64,000 bases of DNA from Corynebacterium comes (GCF_009734405.1 NZ_CP046453.1:2232001-2296000), one strand, 5' to 3'; positions 19,801-27,492 are shown, counted from the first letter of the stretch. A program made the numbers and translations. Notes: generated by a model from the sequence alone, not told the origin.

Positions 19801-22800
19801 TTGACGGCCAGCTTGTTCGGCAGGTAGCCGGCGGTGACGTTGTCGTAGTCGGCGAGGTGGCCGGCGTCGAGGGTGGTGTTCCACTCGGCGACGCCTTCTG
19901 CGGAGATCTCCGCCAGCTCGCCACCGGCGGCCACGCGGGTCAGCTCGGCCATGGCGGTCTCAGCGTCTTCCTCGGTGACCTGCGGGTTCGCGGACAGCGG
20001 GGAATCGGCCGGGACGGTGAAGCGGATGGTCAGATCGGTGGTGGTGCCTGCGGCGGTGGAGCCGGCCAGCGGAACGGTGAGCACGGCGTGCTCGGCGTCC
20101 TCGGCGACCAGACGGGCGCCGGTGGTGGCGTGGGTCGCGGAGGCGCGGTCCCCGGTCATGGTCCACTGATCGGTGTCGCCCAGGCGCTCGATGTAGGAGG
20201 CCTGCTGGCGACCTGCCCAGTAGGTGCCGGGGGCGGTGAGGACGCGTTCGACGACGGAGGCCTCGACATCGACGGCCTGTTCGCCGGCGGCGGTCAGCAC
20301 GTCGATGGAGACCTGGTTGAAGCGGCCGAGCAGCTCGGCGACAGGCTCGTTGGCGCGGGTGATGCCGGCGACGGCGGCGGTGCCCGGGATGATGCAGACC
20401 TGGTCGGCGTCGTAACGCTCGTCGTGGGCCTGCCACAGGGAATCGGAACGCCACCAGCGGCGTACGTCACCGTCGATGACGGGGACGAAGTTGGCCGGCT
20501 TGCCCGGGTTGAGCAGGAGCCTGGAGAACCAGGTCCGGTCGGCCGGGTGCAGGAGGTCGCGCCCGGCGAAGGGGTAGAGCTCGACGAGCTTCTCGACGGC
20601 CCCCGCCGGGTTGTCCACGTCCACCTCCACCTGTGCCTCGAACTGGCCGTGGTCGACGTCGGCCAGGCGGGCCTCGGCGCGCTCGATCATCTCGACGAAA
20701 CGGTTCGCCCAGGAGACGTCGGTCCACTCGCCCTTGTAGGGGCCGGAGACCTCGAGGTAGCGGTTCAGCCACTCGACGTAGGTCATGGCCTCCAGGTCGC
20801 CGAAATAGGGCTTACAGGTCTTGTTGATGGCCGCGATGATCTCTTCACGGCGGGCCACTGCGGCCTCGTCGTCGCCGGCGACCTCGTCCAGCAGACGACC
20901 GGCCTTGGCGAAGGAGTTCTCGATCTCGTAGAGGTCCGCGCCCAGCTGGGAACGGCCGGAGGCGACGCCACCCTTTTCACGGCCGGCGCCGGCCCATTCG
21001 TCGGAGCCGGGGGCGTCGACGAGCGCCTGCTTGACGGCCTCGGAGGCGGTGGACTCCAGGGTCGCCATGGTGGCGGTGCCGAGGAGGATCGCGTCGGTCG
21101 GCATGTCCGGCAGGTCGTACTTCTGCGCCCAGGTACCGGTGATGTACTCGGCGGCCCGCTCCGGGGTGCCGATGCCGCCACCGACGGCGAGGATGACGTT
21201 GTCGTGGCCGCGGATCTCACCGTAGGTGGCGATCAGCAGCTCGTCGAGGTCCTCCCAGGAGTGGTGGCCACCGGCCTTACCACCCTCGACCTGGAGGATG
21301 ATCGGGATCTCGGGAACATCGCCGGCGATCTTGAGGGCCTGGCGGATGTGCTTGACGGCGCCGGGCTTGAAGACGATCCACGGGAAGTTCGCGTCCCGGA
21401 GCTCACGGACCAGTGCGACCGCCTCGTCGTGCGGGGGCATGCCGGCGGTGATGATGATGCCGTCGATCGGCGCACCGTTGGCGCGTGCGCGCGGCACGAG
21501 GCGCTTGCCCTCCACCTGCATACGCCACAGGTAGGGGTTGAGGAACATGGAGTTGAACTGGGCGTTCACGCCCGGGTTCAGCAGGGACTCCAGGCGCTCG
21601 AGGTTCTCCTCCAGCACCTCCTCGGTGACCTGGCCGCCACCGGCGAGCTCCGCCCAGTGGCCGGCGTTCGCGGCGGCGGCGACGATGACCGGATCAACGG
21701 TGGTGGGGGTCATGCCCGGGAGGGTCATCGGGGTGTAGCCGGTGACCTCGGTGAACTTGGTCACCAGACGAATCTCACCGTTGCGCCTCTCCAGGCGCGG
21801 GGCGAACTCCGACCAGTCACGGGGCAGCTCGGGGGCGAGGCCGGCGTCGAAAAGCTCGGCCTGGCCGGCGGTGCCGGACACGTCCAGGGCACCCACGCCG
21901 CGGCCGACGATGATCTTCCGGGTCAGGGGCAGCATGCCACCGTCCGGGCCGACCTCGAGGATCCAGCGGGCACCCGTGTCAACGGCCTCGTTGAGGTCGG
22001 CGGGCCAGTCGACCGGGGCGGTCAGGACGAGCTGCGCTGCCTCGCGGGCGATGGCGGTGTCCAGGCCGGCCTGCTGTGCCCAGGCGACGGTCTGCTCGAC
22101 GGCAGCCTCCATTGCCGGGTGGTGGAAGGCGGACTGGATGGGCAGGGCGGTGAACTGGGGGTTGAACGGCTGGCCGCCGCGTTCCTTCTTCTCGATGGCC
22201 TTGGCGTCCTTCGCCGCGAACTTGCCCAGCAGCTCCTGCACGACTGCGTTGTCCTGCGGACGACCGACCAGCACATAGGTGTCGCGGGTGTTGCGCAGGC
22301 CGATGACCGGGCGCAGCTCCTCGGGGACGTCCGCGCAGGCATGGTCGATGGCCGACTGCAACTGCTCGCGGGTGACTCCGCGGACCGAGACCATCGGGGA
22401 CAGCTCACCCTGCTGGATGAGGCCCGTCATGCGTGCGGTGCGGGTCATCGCGGCGCCGATCAGCTGCGCGATGGCGAGGAGATCATCGGACTCCGCCCGG
22501 CCCGCCATGAGCAGGGAGGCCAGCTTGCCCTGGGAGTGGCCGACCGAAGCGACAGCCTTGTCGAGCTCCAGGCCCTGACGGTCCAGGGACTCCAGAACCG
22601 CCAGCTGCGCGACGAAGATGCCGGGGACGCTGATGGCCACCTGCGCAGTGTCGAAGGTGGGGCCTTCCTCATCCCTTGCCCACGCAACAGGGTCGAAGCC
22701 GTGGGGACGGGTGCCCGCAAGCTCGTCCGCGACCGGCGCGAGGCTGGCTGCGGCACCGTCGACCAGGGAGGTGACGGCGTTGCCCACACCGGCGGCGATG

Positions 22801-22919
22801 GCCGTGCGCAGGGTCTTCAACCAGTCGAATCCCTGGCCGGAGAAGGCCAGGGCGTACGGCTCGCGGTCGAAGCGGTTGATCAGTCGATCCGTCCCGAAGG
22901 AGGTGCTGTATTCGGTCAC
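13809..22919 (-). CDS. fas: Type I fatty acid synthase (multifunctional FAS-I)
   Basis: One 3,036-residue protein for de novo fatty acid synthesis. Landmarks in order: acetyltransferase GHSQGK (Ser about 129); enoyl reductase barrel (MTLPGMTPTTVDPVIVAA, GGGIGTPERAAEYI); dehydratase hot-dog region (VIVHGMWTSAIGEL); malonyl/palmitoyl transferase AGHSVGEY (Ser about 1404); an Ala/Pro linker; ACP with the attachment Ser near 1790 (EGVSSRRNQLLLDLG); ketoreductase VVTGASPNSIAAG (about 2087); ketosynthase with Cys about 2678 (ACATAAVS) and His in KHDTSTT and LTGHAKGG. GTG start with GGAG upstream; the frame extends to 23051. Only one FAS-I gene is in the window. Confidence 0.97.
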   Translation of the reverse strand: MTEYSTSFGTDRLINRFDREPYALAFSGQGFDWLKTLRTAIAAGVGNAVTSLVDGAAASLAPVADELAGTRPHGFDPVAWARDEEGPTFDTAQVAISVPGIFVAQLAVLESLDRQGLELDKAVASVGHSQGKLASLLMAGRAESDDLLAIAQLIGAAMTRTARMTGLIQQGELSPMVSVRGVTREQLQSAIDHACADVPEELRPVIGLRNTRDTYVLVGRPQDNAVVQELLGKFAAKDAKAIEKKERGGQPFNPQFTALPIQSAFHHPAMEAAVEQTVAWAQQAGLDTAIAREAAQLVLTAPVDWPADLNEAVDTGARWILEVGPDGGMLPLTRKIIVGRGVGALDVSGTAGQAELFDAGLAPELPRDWSEFAPRLERRNGEIRLVTKFTEVTGYTPMTLPGMTPTTVDPVIVAAAANAGHWAELAGGGQVTEEVLEENLERLESLLNPGVNAQFNSMFLNPYLWRMQVEGKRLVPRARANGAPIDGIIITAGMPPHDEAVALVRELRDANFPWIVFKPGAVKHIRQALKIAGDVPEIPIILQVEGGKAGGHHSWEDLDELLIATYGEIRGHDNVILAVGGGIGTPERAAEYITGTWAQKYDLPDMPTDAILLGTATMATLESTASEAVKQALVDAPGSDEWAGAGREKGGVASGRSQLGADLYEIENSFAKAGRLLDEVAGDDEAAVARREEIIAAINKTCKPYFGDLEAMTYVEWLNRYLEVSGPYKGEWTDVSWANRFVEMIERAEARLADVDHGQFEAQVEVDVDNPAGAVEKLVELYPFAGRDLLHPADRTWFSRLLLNPGKPANFVPVIDGDVRRWWRSDSLWQAHDERYDADQVCIIPGTAAVAGITRANEPVAELLGRFNQVSIDVLTAAGEQAVDVEASVVERVLTAPGTYWAGRQQASYIERLGDTDQWTMTGDRASATHATTGARLVAEDAEHAVLTVPLAGSTAAGTTTDLTIRFTVPADSPLSANPQVTEEDAETAMAELTRVAAGGELAEISAEGVAEWNTTLDAGHLADYDNVTAGYLPNKLAVNGTAPDVLVGRAWPAVFAAVRSAVVPGTDSASVVEGMLSLVHLEHHLTMLAELPDVSAGPVDIKVTATADEVSDTDLGRLVVVRAELTADGQPLAKLSERFAVRGRNGRTTARTNTSALPSVIDSPRSFRAYARVVAPESMHPFAVVSGDRNPIHVSDTAAGLAGLPGVIVHGMWTSAIGELVAGAGFSEESTSTSPARVIEYTATMLAPILPGETIEFTVERTGIDKRPGHGEVRTVTAAVNGNMVLTATAVMAAPTTFYGFPGQGIQSQGMGMESRASSAAAREVWDRADRHTRTKLGFSVLEIVKNNPTEVIVGGERFHHPDGVLFLTQFTQVAMATLGCAQIAEMREADSLNQRAYFAGHSVGEYNALAAYSGVLSLESVVEIVYRRGLTMHRLVERDEEGNSNYGLAALRPNKMGLSADNVFDYVKDLATSTGEFLEIVNYNIAGVQYAVAGTRAGLLALKADAEKRAPGQRAFIMIPGIDVPFHSSHLRDGVGDFREHLDSLIPEAINLDILVDRYIPNLVARPFELTREFVESITEVVSSPYIEEILGDFENASADPQKLGRTLLIELLAWQFASPVRWIETQDLILRSRANGGLGMDRFVEVGVGSAPTLANMLGQTLRLPQYAGTPIEVLNVERDRPVVFATDEIVREVAEDVVPDAPAAESAPAPKSSTAGPAPVAANAPTGATVPATAPAPVAAPGAGTPDDIEFTPSDATEMLIAIWTKVRPDQMGPTDSIETLVEGVSSRRNQLLLDLGVEFGLGAIDGAADAELNALKVTVTKMAKGYKAFGPVLGDSAADALRRITGPTGKKPNYISERVAGTWQLGSGWATHVVAEVVIGAREGASLRGGDLATLSPATPSNAGELDQLIDAAVQSVAARRGVAVGLPSAGGGAGGVVDSAALGEFAEQVTGKEGVLAETARTILSQLGISLYESQNLDEQADEHAALFDLVSRELGSDWPRQVAPRFSAAEAVLLDDRWASAREDLTRVSLGELDVADVDVTGAGENVAKQAEFLGLTGLAAQARDEETLRFSTDVAVVTGASPNSIAAGVVAELLEGGATVVVTTSNLSHSRLGYYKDLYARAARGTAALWIVPANLSSYTDLDAVIEWIGNEQTATVNGRKKVLKKALVPTLLFPFAAPRVMGSLADAGPSSESQMRLLLWAVERLIAGLSELGVDTQVGKRLHVVLPGSPNRGRFGGDGAYGESKASLDAVVTRWNAEKVWGERTSLVHAFIGWVRGTGLMGGNDPLVETIESKGVRTFSNEEMAELLVSQVTTEVRAEAANAPVIVDFTGGLGESDVNISQLAAEAAADAENAGVDKQEVEEPRTLTALPTPYRRFEWTAPDFSGVSTSLEDMIVIVGAGELGPYGSARTRFDAELSGDLTAAGVIELAWTMGLIRWDNDAWYDAEDQELAEEEVYDRFHDEVLGRVGVRRYHDDFFMVDNLAPELTTVYLDKDLSFSVASKEEAKTFVDSEPDHTSAFYDDEAGEWTVVRHAGSAVRVPRRTTMSRFVGGQIPEGFDPAVYGIPADMIDNLDRLALWNLVCTVDAFLSSGFTPAELLRGIHPARVSSTQGTGMGGVESMRSLYLDGLLAEPRANDILQEALPNVVAAHVMQSYVGGYGQMIHPVAACATAAVSVEEGYDKISLGKADFVVAGGLDDLSIEGITGFGDMAATADSTEMENKGIEHRYFSRANDRRRGGFIESEGGGTVLLARGSVAADLGLPVLGVVAFAESFADGAHTSIPAPGLGALGAARGGTDSRLARQLAAVGVSANEISIISKHDTSTTANDPNESDLHERIAASIGRADGNPMYVISQKSLTGHAKGGAAAFQMIGLTQVLRSGLLPANRSLDSVDPVLAQHQHLVWLRKPLDLSGQAPKAGLVTSLGFGHVSALVAIVHPGAFLEALRQERGQDAAAAWAKSAVAREEAGLRRIVDGMYGGAPLYERPADRNLGGTGDAVKAREAAVLLDDNARLVDGVLRTGAEINS

Positions 22920-22966
22920 GTGAGAACTCGCTCCTGTGTTTCCTACTTTGTACATGGAGAAACCCA

Positions 22967-22982
22967 GGGCACAGCTGTGCCC
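22967..22982. promoter_or_regulatory. 16-bp perfect palindrome upstream of FAS-I
   Basis: GGGCACAGCTGTGCCC, 48 bases before the FAS-I GTG. Candidate operator; the binding protein is unknown. Confidence 0.4.
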
Positions 22983-22984
22983 AC

Positions 22985-23016
22985 AAGTTTTGAAAGCCAA
23001 ATATGCCATAAAACTT
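22985..23016. promoter_or_regulatory. Inverted repeat AAGTTTT/AAAACTT upstream of FAS-I
   Basis: 7-bp arms at 22985-22991 and 23010-23016 with an 18-base AT-rich spacer. A possible site for a fatty-acid regulator such as FasR, which is not encoded in this window. Confidence 0.3.
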
Positions 23017-23091
23017 GAGGAAAGCGTCACCTTTACATCGGGTGTCGGCAAATCCCCGACAGTTGCAAGACTACTTATAGGTTACGCCCAA

Positions 23092-23114
23092 GTAAGTTTC
23101 GTCCCCGTAAGTTT
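23092..23114. repeat. Direct repeat GTAAGTTT x2 in the FAS-I upstream region
   Basis: GTAAGTTT at 23092-23099 and 23107-23114, spaced 15 bases start to start. The non-coding region 22920-23291 also holds a 6-bp inverted repeat near 23043-23061. No gene is seen there. Confidence 0.35.
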
Positions 23115-23291
23115 GACCACAAAATCACCCGCAGGCTGTGGGGCCGCCGCTTTTCAACGCCCCCTCCCCGCCCGCCCGCCGGGGGTCAAGATGTGACTTT
23201 CGGCACTCGTTATTTTTGTAGAGATGATTGTCACACCCACCCTCCGCCGCAGGCCGAAGGTGGGTGACGGGAGGCAACAACGTGCAACCGG

Positions 23292-23894
23292 CTACCCCTC
23301 GCGGGCGGTATCGCGCACGCGCTGCGCCGCGCCCGTCGATTCCTCGCGGACCTGGTCGATGCGGTGCTGCCCTTCCTCCCTGACACGGACCGCACTCTCG
23401 CGGGCACTTTCCTGGACGTCGGCGACGGCCTGCTCCGCCTGCGGCTGCAGGGACTCACCCATGTCCTGAGCCACCGACTTCGCCTCCTCGACGAGCGGCT
23501 GGGCCTTGTCGCGGACGGCGGCGGCCGCCTCCTGCTCCGGCCTGCTGGCCGGAAGCAGCGAACCCACGATCCAGCCGGCCGCCAGGGCGATGGCACCGGC
23601 GGCCAACGGGTTACCGCGGGTCTTGCGGCGGATGGTGTCCGGCGCATTGCCGACAGCCTCCCCGGCGTCATCGGCGAGCTGAGAGACGCGGCCCGGCCCG
23701 CCATCACGCACATCCGCGTCGTCGCTGCCGAACACGGACTCGCGCATGTTCACCCAGCGGGACTTGAGCCGGTCGGTCTGCCGCTCGACGACCCGGTTCG
23801 GATCGACCTTCTCCGCCAGGGCGTCCACGTCGCGGCCGAGGTTGCCGCGGGTGCGCTCGATGTCGGCGCGGATATCGTCAGGGTTGTTGCTCAT
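23292..23894 (-). CDS. DUF3618-domain membrane protein
   Basis: 200 residues. The N-terminal DUF3618 part (NNPDDIRADIERTRGNLGRD) is followed by one hydrophobic helix (AAGAIALAAGWIVGSLLP) and a long Ala/Glu/Gln-rich helical tail like LEA or coiled-coil proteins. The ATG overlaps the upstream stop (ATGA). Last gene of a three-gene operon of envelope proteins. Function unknown; a membrane-stress role is inferred from the tail. Confidence 0.83.
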   Translation of the reverse strand: MSNNPDDIRADIERTRGNLGRDVDALAEKVDPNRVVERQTDRLKSRWVNMRESVFGSDDADVRDGGPGRVSQLADDAGEAVGNAPDTIRRKTRGNPLAAGAIALAAGWIVGSLLPASRPEQEAAAAVRDKAQPLVEEAKSVAQDMGESLQPQAEQAVADVQESARESAVRVREEGQHRIDQVREESTGAAQRVRDTAREG

Positions 23895-24373
23895 GGGGTC
23901 TCCTTGTTGGGATTGAGGGTCGGCGGGATCTCACCGACGGTTTCCTGGGTCTGCGGCAGCCCCTTCATGGCGTCGAGCTGCTTCCTGCCCATTGAGGCAA
24001 GGACTGCGGCGATCACCGCCCACACCACCGCAACGATCACCGCCGCCCAACCGACGTGCATCCAGGTGCCCAGCGCCCACATGAGCGCCATCGACAGGAA
24101 CAGCAGGGTGAGGAATCCGCCGATCGCGGCACCGGCCAACATGCCCGCCCCGCGGCCCCCCTGCTTGGCCGATTCGGTGGCCTCTGCCTTGGCCAACTGG
24201 AATTCCTGGCGAAGGAGGGTCGACAGGTTGGTGGAGAAGCTGGCCAACATCTCCCCCAGCGACTCGGTCCGGGCCCGGACCTCCGCCTCGGCCGACGGCG
24301 CCGGGTCAACGCCGGGATAACCCGTGCCCGCACGGCGGGTGGCGGCGTCGCCCGCGGGGGTCGATCCGCTCAT
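23891..24373 (-). CDS. Actinobacterial holin-X / phage-holin-superfamily membrane protein
   Basis: 160 residues with an amphipathic N-terminal half (LASFSTNLSTLLRQEFQLAK) and two transmembrane helices (LAGAAIGGFLTLLFLSMALM; AAVIVAVVWAVIAAVLA). This fits the holin-X family, which is chromosomal in many actinobacteria and not a sign of prophage. Overlaps both neighbours by four bases. Confidence 0.8.
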   Translation of the reverse strand: MSGSTPAGDAATRRAGTGYPGVDPAPSAEAEVRARTESLGEMLASFSTNLSTLLRQEFQLAKAEATESAKQGGRGAGMLAGAAIGGFLTLLFLSMALMWALGTWMHVGWAAVIVAVVWAVIAAVLASMGRKQLDAMKGLPQTQETVGEIPPTLNPNKETP

Positions 24374-25152
24374 CGCCGATCCTCCGGACGCTCGAAGTCG
24401 GTGAACGGGTCGCGGGCGGGATCGGCGTCCGCGAAACCCTCACCCGGGAGGGGCCCGCCAAAACCGGCGGCGTCAGGGGCCCCGGAAGGACGAAGGGTCC
24501 CGGTGGCGTCGGTGGGGTCAGTGGTGTCGGGGAACTCCCCGAATCCGGCGGCCGACCGCGCCGCGGTCACGGTCTCGGGCACGTCCTGCGAGCTGGTGGT
24601 CGCGGGCGGGCCATAGGCGCCGGGCTCAGAGGGGATCCGGTAGCGGCCGTCGAACTCACGCTCATCATCGCCGTCGCTCAGTCCGCGGGTGAGTCGACCC
24701 GCCAGGAGGCCGATGCCGGCGGCAGCAGCCAGGAAGGCCACTGGACGACGGGCGGCGAAACGGCGGACGTCGCGGAGCAGATCGGCCGGCTCCCGGGTCT
24801 CGAGCGCGGTGGTGAAGCCCTCCACACGGGTGGTGACGGTGGTCAGGAGCTGACCCACCAGGTCCGACTGCGGAGGCTCACCGCGGGAGATCCGCTGCAG
24901 GTCGTCGGAGACGATGCGCGAGTGACCGGCCAGCTTCTCCTGCTGAGTGGACGCATGCACGAACGCCTCGTCCCGGGCGGAATTGACGAGCGACCTGATC
25001 TGATCGGTGGCCTCACCCGTGATCTGGCGGGCCTCACGCCGGGCGGAGTCCCCGACGTCCTTCGCCGCCGCTTTCGCCTGACCTGCAACCTGGGCCGCCT
25101 CATCCTTCGCGGCATCCTGCGGACGCGTGCCGTGCTCATGACTCGTTGCCAT
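24370..25152 (-). CDS. Hypothetical Ala-rich helical membrane-associated protein
   Basis: 260 residues. The N-terminal half is a helical Ala/Lys/Gln-rich segment (AAQVAGQAKAAAKDVGDSAR), followed by one hydrophobic segment (FLAAAAGIGLLAGRLT) and a disordered Pro/Gly/Thr tail. The ATG at 25152 has GGAAGGGAA just upstream. First gene of the operon with the holin-X and DUF3618 proteins. Function unknown. Confidence 0.8.
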   Translation of the reverse strand: MATSHEHGTRPQDAAKDEAAQVAGQAKAAAKDVGDSARREARQITGEATDQIRSLVNSARDEAFVHASTQQEKLAGHSRIVSDDLQRISRGEPPQSDLVGQLLTTVTTRVEGFTTALETREPADLLRDVRRFAARRPVAFLAAAAGIGLLAGRLTRGLSDGDDEREFDGRYRIPSEPGAYGPPATTSSQDVPETVTAARSAAGFGEFPDTTDPTDATGTLRPSGAPDAAGFGGPLPGEGFADADPARDPFTDFERPEDRR

Positions 25153-25222
25153 AGAAGTTCCCTTCCGATTCTGGACCCACGCACCGCACAACAAGCTTTC
25201 CGGTGGCCCTACGGAGCCCACT

Positions 25223-25229
25223 AGTTATA
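25223..25229 (-). promoter_or_regulatory. Candidate -10 of the envelope operon
   Basis: TATAACT on the minus strand, about 70 bases upstream of the ATG at 25152. Confidence 0.4.
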
Positions 25230-25362
25230 AACGATTTGTTGTTCCTCGAGTGTTGCACATCACAGGCTCCCGTGTCCGCAGCTCGCGGAAAAGATTCGCG
25301 GCAGCGAGAAAAGTATCGGCACCGCCACAGGAAGCCCCGGCACCCCGCGGCCGACCCCTCGT

Positions 25363-25433
25363 TGTCCACGTCGCACCCCCTTAAGGCACCCGGACAGGCT
25401 CCCACGGCGACTTAAGGGGGTCCGAAGTGGACA
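25363..25433. repeat. 23-bp imperfect inverted repeat (REP-like)
   Basis: Arms 25363-25385 and 25411-25433 match at 21 of 23 positions; the core is CCCCCTTAAG/CTTAAGGGGG flanked by TGTCCAC/GTGGACA. A 25-base spacer separates the arms. It lies in the non-coding stretch 25153-25480, which otherwise holds only the envelope-operon promoter region. Confidence 0.7.
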
Positions 25434-25481
25434 GGCCGGCCGCCTCGACTGGTTCAGGACAGCCTGCGGCCAAGGTCCGCC

Positions 25482-25524
25482 AAGAAAAAATCAGGGCCTC
25501 CCACCGTTGAGGTGGGAGGCCCTG
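25482..25524 (-). terminator. Terminator of tRNA-Leu
   Basis: Perfect 14-bp stem (25492-25505 with 25511-25524), 5-base loop, followed on the minus strand by ATTTTTTC. Classical intrinsic terminator about 30 bases after the tRNA. Confidence 0.9.
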
Positions 25525-25554
25525 AGCGCAACCGTGTCGCGGAACTTCACAGAG

Positions 25555-25636
<82 letters not shown>

Positions 25637-25711
25637 ATACCGGGACCATGATACCCACAGCCCCACACCGTCCAGAAACCGGCACAACTCCACCTTTCGG
25701 AGGATGGCGGG

Positions 25712-25717
25712 TACCCT
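25712..25717 (+). promoter_or_regulatory. -10 hexamer of the 25726 gene
   Basis: TACCCT, 8 bases before the GTG at 25726. Leaderless arrangement. Confidence 0.45.
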
Positions 25718-25725
25718 TAAGTTCC

Positions 25726-26160
25726 GTGAGCGACAAGAATGGACAACGCCGACAGCAGAAGAAGGTGCGCGCTTCGCACATCATCTTCCTCGCGATCGCC
25801 GTGGCCGGCACCATTGCGTTGGCCTGGTGGCAGTTGAGCCGCTTCCAGTCGGGGTCAGGCACTTTCCAGAACCTCGGCTACGCCCTGCAGTGGCCACTGT
25901 TCGGTCTGTTCTTCATCTTCGCGTACCGCAAGTACATGCAGTACGAGAACGAGATGATCGCCGCCGAGAACAACGCCGACGACCCCGATTTCCTGTACGA
26001 GGCCGACGCTGCGCTGTTCGAGAGCCGGGTCACCAGGATCGACGATGATTTCCTGCCCGATCGGCCGACGATCGACGTCGACACCTTCAATGAGCTGAAT
26101 ACGCCCCGGAGGGGGCGTCGAGAAGCAGACACCGACGAACCGGGAGACAGCAACCAATGA
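25726..26160 (+). CDS. Small two-helix membrane protein, corynebacterial hypothetical
   Basis: 144 residues: basic N-terminus, TM helix HIIFLAIAVAGTIALAWW, second TM helix WPLFGLFFIFAYRKYM, then an acidic cytoplasmic tail. The frame extends upstream through the tRNA, so the GTG after the TACCCT hexamer was chosen. It overlaps the DUF3817 gene (ATGA), so the two are probably a functional pair. Function unknown. Confidence 0.78.
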   Translation: MSDKNGQRRQQKKVRASHIIFLAIAVAGTIALAWWQLSRFQSGSGTFQNLGYALQWPLFGLFFIFAYRKYMQYENEMIAAENNADDPDFLYEADAALFESRVTRIDDDFLPDRPTIDVDTFNELNTPRRGRREADTDEPGDSNQ

Positions 26161-26516
26161 CCACCTCGACCGCACCGAAGACCCACCCCGAGCGCCAGAA
26201 GCGTGTCGACACCGCCCTGAAGATCTTCTCGGTCACCGCCTGGGTCACCGGCATGTTCCTCATCTTCCTGGTGATCCGCATGATCATGCAGTACATCCTC
26301 AAGGTGGAGATCCCCGAGTGGGCGACGATCGTGGCCATCGCCCACGGCTGGGCGTACATGGCCTACGTCCTGGCGACCCTCAACCTCGGACTCAAGGCCC
26401 GTTGGAAGCCGACGATGTGGCTCACCACCGCCCTCGCCGGCGTCGTCCCTTTCCTCTCCTTCATCGTCGAGGCGAGCCGACGCCGCGAGGTCAAGCAGAA
26501 GTTCCAGCTGGCCTGA
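26157..26516 (+). CDS. DUF3817-family integral membrane protein
   Basis: 119 residues with three transmembrane helices (VTAWVTGMFLIFLVIRMIM; AIAHGWAYMAYVLATLNL; WLTTALAGVVPFLSFIVEA) and the family motif AHGWAYMAYV. It ends with a basic tail. Co-transcribed with the upstream membrane protein. Function unknown. Confidence 0.87.
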   Translation: MTTSTAPKTHPERQKRVDTALKIFSVTAWVTGMFLIFLVIRMIMQYILKVEIPEWATIVAIAHGWAYMAYVLATLNLGLKARWKPTMWLTTALAGVVPFLSFIVEASRRREVKQKFQLA

Positions 26517-26531
26517 CCCGGCGCAGGGAAA

Positions 26532-26561
26532 GGGGCGCACCGAGGATCCTCGGTGCGCCCC
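26532..26561. terminator. Bidirectional terminator between DUF3817 gene and purU
   Basis: Perfect 30-bp palindrome centred on GGATCC, followed by CTTCTTTCC on the plus strand and preceded by GGGAAA, between convergent genes. Confidence 0.8.
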
Positions 26562-26574
26562 TTCTTTCCGCCCG

Positions 26575-27492
26575 CTAGTCGAAGACGACGGTGCGGTTGC
26601 CGTAGACGAGTACCCGGTCCTCCAGATGCCACCGCAGGCCGCGGGCGAGGACGTTCTTCTCCGCATCCCGGCCCAGACGCTGCATCTCCTCCGGGGTGTC
26701 CTTGTGGGTCACTCGGATGACGTCCTGCTCGATGATGGGGCCGTCATCCAGATCCGAGGTGGCGAAGTGACAGGTCGCACCGATCAGCTTCACGCCACGA
26801 TGATGCGCCTGGTGGTACGGACGCGCACCCATGAAGGACGGGAGGAAGCTGTGGTGGATGTTGAGCACCCGACCGGCCCACATCTCACAGAAGTCCGGCG
26901 GCAGGACCTGCATGAACCGTGCCAGGACGATGGCGTCGGGCTCGTAGCCGTTCACGATCTCCCTGACCTCCTCGAAAGCGCGCCGCTTTCCCACGGCGTC
27001 CTTCGGGAAAGGCACATGGTAGAACGGCACGCCGTGGTTCTCGGCGATGTAGGACAGGTTGTCGTGGTTGCCCACCACGGCAACGACCTCCATGGGATAG
27101 TCGTTCTCCGCGACGCGACCGAGCAGATCGTGCAGGCAGTGGCCCTCACGGGAGACGAGGATGACCACCTTCTTCAGCTCCGAGGTATCCCACAGCCGCC
27201 ACTGCGCCTTCGGGCCGAACTCCTCGGCCACGGGAGCGAAGGCCTCACGCAGCTCATCGATCGACATGTCGATGGAATCCGCCCGGATCGCCTGGCGGGT
27301 GAAGAACCAGTTGTTCTCCGGGTCCGTGAAATAGGCGGCCTCCGTGATCCAACCGCCCTGATCAGCCAGGAAAGTGGATAATCTGGCCACGATGCCGGTC
27401 GTGTCCGGGCATCCCAGAGTGAGTACATACTGACGCTCCGCCGTCGGCGTGCTCGGGCGGTTCCGTGGATCGTCGATGTTGTGCGGGGTCAT
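26575..27492 (-). CDS. purU: Formyltetrahydrofolate deformylase
   Basis: Releases formate from 10-formyl-THF, supplying PurT or balancing one-carbon pools. 305 residues: an N-terminal ACT domain (YVLTLGCPDTTGIVARLSTF) and a formyltransferase-like C-terminal domain with NIHHSFLPSFMGARPYHQA and the catalytic Asp in DLDDGPIIEQ. ATG 27492 sits 7 bases after TAGGCT; the frame runs further upstream without a better start. Confidence 0.94.
   Translation of the reverse strand: MTPHNIDDPRNRPSTPTAERQYVLTLGCPDTTGIVARLSTFLADQGGWITEAAYFTDPENNWFFTRQAIRADSIDMSIDELREAFAPVAEEFGPKAQWRLWDTSELKKVVILVSREGHCLHDLLGRVAENDYPMEVVAVVGNHDNLSYIAENHGVPFYHVPFPKDAVGKRRAFEEVREIVNGYEPDAIVLARFMQVLPPDFCEMWAGRVLNIHHSFLPSFMGARPYHQAHHRGVKLIGATCHFATSDLDDGPIIEQDVIRVTHKDTPEEMQRLGRDAEKNVLARGLRWHLEDRVLVYGNRTVVFD

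Noticed and set aside
16086..23018. Very long plus-strand open frame (2,310 codons) opposite FAS-I
   Set aside because: It is exactly antisense to FAS-I, which has complete catalytic motifs. Its translation is low-complexity Gly/Asp/Val/Leu-rich, typical of the reverse strand of high-GC genes.
23891..24373. Holin-like gene as a sign of prophage
   Set aside because: Holin-X proteins are chromosomal in actinobacteria; no integrase, capsid, terminase or lysin genes are nearby.
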